Source: Parietaria judaica
Lineage: Eukaryota > Streptophyta > Magnoliopsida > Rosales > Urticaceae
Reading direction: 5' to 3'
Assembly: GCA_954871525.1 (NCBI GenBank)
Contig: OX940863.1
Coordinates: 43,138,501 to 43,202,500, forward strand
Length of the DNA: 64,000 bases
Positions within the stretch are counted from its first letter, which is position 1; every line of letters starts with the position of its first letter. A program made the translations under genes and the position numbers. Below the pieces are notes generated by a model. The model was given only the letters and a program-made list of their open reading frames with translations, did not search any database and was not told the DNA's origin. Below are positions 61,801 to 64,000 of the stretch, one piece after another.

Positions 61801-63895
61801 CCAAAACTAACCCAATTTATAATAATACCACCCTAAAGAAGGTCTAGCAACTCAAATTTCATCAAGAACGCATCGTATTTGCTCTCGTACGATAACCAAA
61901 TTTTAACACTTTTTGGTAAAGATTTTAACCCGTTCACGGCTTCATATAGAAACTAGCAGATAGTGCTTCGCAATTTAGGAATTACAATAAGTTAATTTAA
62001 TACAATTACTCATTATTAAGCATTTTTAAGTTCATTTTTTGTTTAAAATATATTTTAGTTAGAGTTCTTTCGGGTAAAATGGGAAAAAGACTCAGTTTTT
62101 TTTGGAGGACGCATTAATTGTTGAAACTAGATTTTAAGAGAGCTCGAAAAACTTTCAATGCCAAAACTAACCCAATTCATAATAATACCACCCTAAACAA
62201 GGTCTAGGAACTCAAATTTCATAAAGAACGCATTGTATTTGCTCTCGTACGATAACCAATTTTTAACACTTTTCGGTAAAGATTTTAACCCGTTCACGGC
62301 TTCATATAGAAACTAGCAGATAGTGCTTCGCAATTTAGGAATTACAATAAGTTAATTTAATAAAATTACACATTATTAAGCATTTTTAAGTTCATTTTTT
62401 GTTTAAAATATCTTTTAATTAGAGTTCTTTCGCGTAAAATGGGAAAAAGACTCAGTTTTTTTTGGAGCACGCATTAATTGTTGAAACTGGATTTTAAGAG
62501 AGCTCCAAAAACTTTTAATTCCAAAACTAACCCAATTTATAATAATACCACCCTAAAGAAGGTCTAGCAACTCAAATTTCATCAAGAACGCATCGTATTT
62601 GCTCTCGTACGATAACCAAATTTTAACAATTTTTGGTAAAGATTTTAACCCGTTCACGGCTTCATATAGAAACTAGCAGATAGTGCTTCGCAATTTAGGA
62701 ATTACAATAAGTTAATTTAATACAATTACTCATTATTAAGCATTTTTAAGTTCATTTTTTGTTTAAAATATATTTTAGTTAGAGTTCTTTCGGGTAAAAT
62801 GGGAAAAAGACTCAGTTTTTTTTGGAGGACGCATTAATTGTTGAAACTAGATTTTAAGAGAGCTCGAAAAACTTTCAATGCCAAAACTAACCCAATTCAT
62901 AATAATACCACCCTAAACAAGGTCTAGCAACTCAAATTTCATAAATAACGCATCGTATTTGCTCTCGTACGATAACCAATTTTTAACACTTTTCGGTAAA
63001 GATTTTAACCCGTTCACGGCTTCATATAGAAACTAGGAGATAGTGCTTCGCAATTTAGGAATTACAATAAGTTAATTTAATAAAATTACTCATTATTAAG
63101 CATTTTTAAGTTCATTTTTTGTTTAAAATATCTTTTAATTAGAGTTCTTTCGCGTAAAATGGGAAAAAGACTCAGTTTTTTTTGGAGCACGCATTAATTG
63201 TTGAAACTGGATTTTAAGAGAGCTCCAAAAACTTTTAATTCCAAAACTAACCCAATTTATAATAATACCACCCTAAAGAAGGTCTACCAACTCAAATTTC
63301 TTCAAGAACGCATCGTATTTGCTCCCGTACGATAACCAAATTTTAACACTTTTTGGTAAAGATTTTAACCCGTTCACGGCTTCATATAGAAACTAGCAGA
63401 TAGTGCTTCGAAATTTAGGAATTACAATAAGTTAATTTAATACAATTACTCATTATTAAGCATTTTTAAGTTCATTTTTTGTTTAAAATATATTTTAGTT
63501 AGAGTTCTTTCGGGTAAAATGGGAAAAAGACTCAGTTTTTTTTGGAGGACGCATTAATTGTTGAAACTAGATTTTAAGAGAGCTCGAAAAACTTTCAATG
63601 CCAAAACTAACCCAATTCATAATAATACCACCCTAAACAAGGTCTAGCAACTCAAATTTCATAAAGAACGCATCGTATTTGCTCTCGTACGATAACCAAT
63701 TTTTAACACTTTTCGGTAAAGATTTTAACTCGTTCACGGCTTCATATAGAAACTAGCAGATAGTGCTTCGCAATTTAGGAATTACAATAAGTTAATTTAA
63801 TACAATTACTCATTATTAAGCATTTTTAAGTTCATTTTTTGTTTAAAATATCTTTTAATTAGAGTTCTTTCGCGTAAAATGGGAAAAAGACTCAG
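58853..63895 (+). repeat. 2882-bp octamer and its partial second copy
   Basis: The octamer 58853-61734 is followed by a second copy from 61735, of which six monomers are seen before 63896. Shared markers in order are: preceding TTAATTAAAG and GACTAAG with a T-tract of 9 (58853, 61735); B with CGCATTGTATTTG (59214, 62096); A (59574, 62456); B with ATAAATAACG (59934, 62816); A with AATTTCTTCAAG and GCTCCCGTACG (60294, 63176); B with AACTCGTTC (60654, 63536). The ACTAGGAGATAG marker sits in 59214 in the first copy but in 62816 in the second. Confidence 0.85.
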
Positions 63896-64000
63896 TTTTT
63901 TTTGGAGCACGCATTAATTGTTGAAACTGGATTTTAAGAGAGCTCCAAAAACTTTTAATTCCAAAACTAACCCAATTTATAATAATACCACCCTAAAGAA

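Larger units (their letters stand above)
1..64000 (+). repeat. Satellite DNA array, ~360-bp monomer, whole window
   Basis: The window is a single tandem array of about 178 monomers, all in the same orientation, running off both ends. Each monomer begins with a T-tract followed by GGAG/GGAC, and ends with AAAATGGGAAAAAGACTCAG. Typical length is 360 bp, with a range of 357-362 apart from three deletion-bearing copies. One hand-counted monomer is 29% G+C. Stop codons fall in all three forward frames by offset 42 and in all three reverse frames by offset 100, so the array is non-coding. I saw no transposon, gene, RNA gene or unique spacer anywhere. The length is close to two nucleosome repeats, as in many centromeric and pericentromeric satellites. 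Host unknown; an insect is plausible but unproven. Confidence 0.98.
53813..64000 (+). repeat. Higher-order unit 23: A/B dimers, no C or D, open end
   Basis: Monomers start at 53813 A, 54173 B, 54533 A, 54893 B, 55253 A, 55613 B, 55973 A, 56333 B, 56693 A, 57053 B, 57413 A, 57773 B, 58133 A, 58493 B, 58853 A, 59214 B, 59574 A, 59934 B, 60294 A, 60654 B, 61015 (A head, B tail), 61375 A, 61735 A, 62096 B, 62456 A, 62816 B, 63176 A, 63536 B and 63896 A (cut by the window edge at 105 bp). A monomers here mostly end with the CGGG motif allele and B monomers with CGCG. At least 10.2 kb with no C or D monomer, the longest such stretch. Confidence 0.9.

Noticed and set aside
1..64000. Protein-coding genes or a repeated open frame
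   Set aside because: Stops occur in all six frames within 100 bases of each monomer start (forward at offsets 20, 27 and 40; reverse-strand stops at 19, 39 and 98), and the 360-bp period keeps them in register. Short ATG-started frames are chance.
1..64000. CRISPR array
   Set aside because: Repeat and spacer cannot be told apart: the entire 360 bp is repeated, with no short constant repeat separating unique spacers.
1..64000. rDNA, tRNA or other RNA gene cluster
   Set aside because: No conserved rRNA segment, no cloverleaf or A/B box pair, and the period is too short for rDNA. The T-tract resembles a Pol III terminator, but no promoter elements are visible upstream.
1..64000. Transposon or LTR origin still visible in the monomer
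   Set aside because: No terminal inverted repeats, target-site duplications, polypurine tract or coding remnant are seen; an ancient origin cannot be excluded but has no support here.
1..64000. Telomeric repeats
   Set aside because: No TTAGG, TTAGGG or similar short tandem repeats; GGGTTCTTT in C and D tails is isolated.

Overview
The whole 64 kb window is one uninterrupted, head-to-tail satellite DNA array. I find no gene, RNA gene, mobile element or unique sequence in it. The basic unit is a monomer of about 360 bp, with about 178 copies. It is AT-rich: hand counting of one monomer (721-1080) gives 105 G+C in 360, or 29%. Every copy starts with a T-tract (7-10 T) and lies in the same orientation. 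Stop codons occur in all six frames within the first 100 bases of the monomer, and since 360 is a multiple of 3 they recur in register, so no long reading frame is possible. This is eukaryotic constitutive heterochromatin, most likely centromeric or pericentromeric. An insect, for example a beetle with an abundant ~360-bp AT-rich satellite such as the major satellite of Tribolium castaneum, fits the length and composition, but I could not compare sequences and treat the host as unproven.

The monomers fall into types. A and B differ at about a dozen diagnostic sites (roughly 97% identical) and mostly alternate, giving a 720-bp dimer. C is a diverged monomer (about 30 differences from B, 357-359 bp) that closes each multimer from 1 to 20142. 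D is an ordinary B or A body carrying only the C-like last ~60 bp, and it closes each multimer from 21061 to 53812. Taking C or D as the end marker, the window divides into 23 higher-order units of 2 to 24 monomers. These include near-identical tandem copies: a 2518-bp block at 1-2518 and 3958-6475, three pentamers at 14748-20142, three hexamers at 21780-28260, two 2163-bp hexamers at 28981-33306, a 719-bp duplicate at 36193-37630, a 724-bp duplicate at 40151-41598, and a two-unit superperiod at 45197-53812. The right end (54533-64000) is pure A/B dimer with no C or D monomer, and contains tandem duplications of 1440 bp (55973-58852) and 2882 bp (58853 onward).

Two recurrent sequence elements stand out. 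At monomer offset 333-349 lies a 17-bp motif matching 8 of the 9 essential bases of the CENP-B box. Its variable interior carries the alleles CGCG, CGGG and CGTG, and it is weakened to 7 of 9 in every C and D monomer. At offset 137-158 lies a 6-bp inverted repeat with a 10-base loop, which C monomers break. The array therefore looks like a centromere-type satellite evolving by unequal exchange and gene conversion, with periodic motif-weak monomers marking the higher-order register. All alignments were done by eye.
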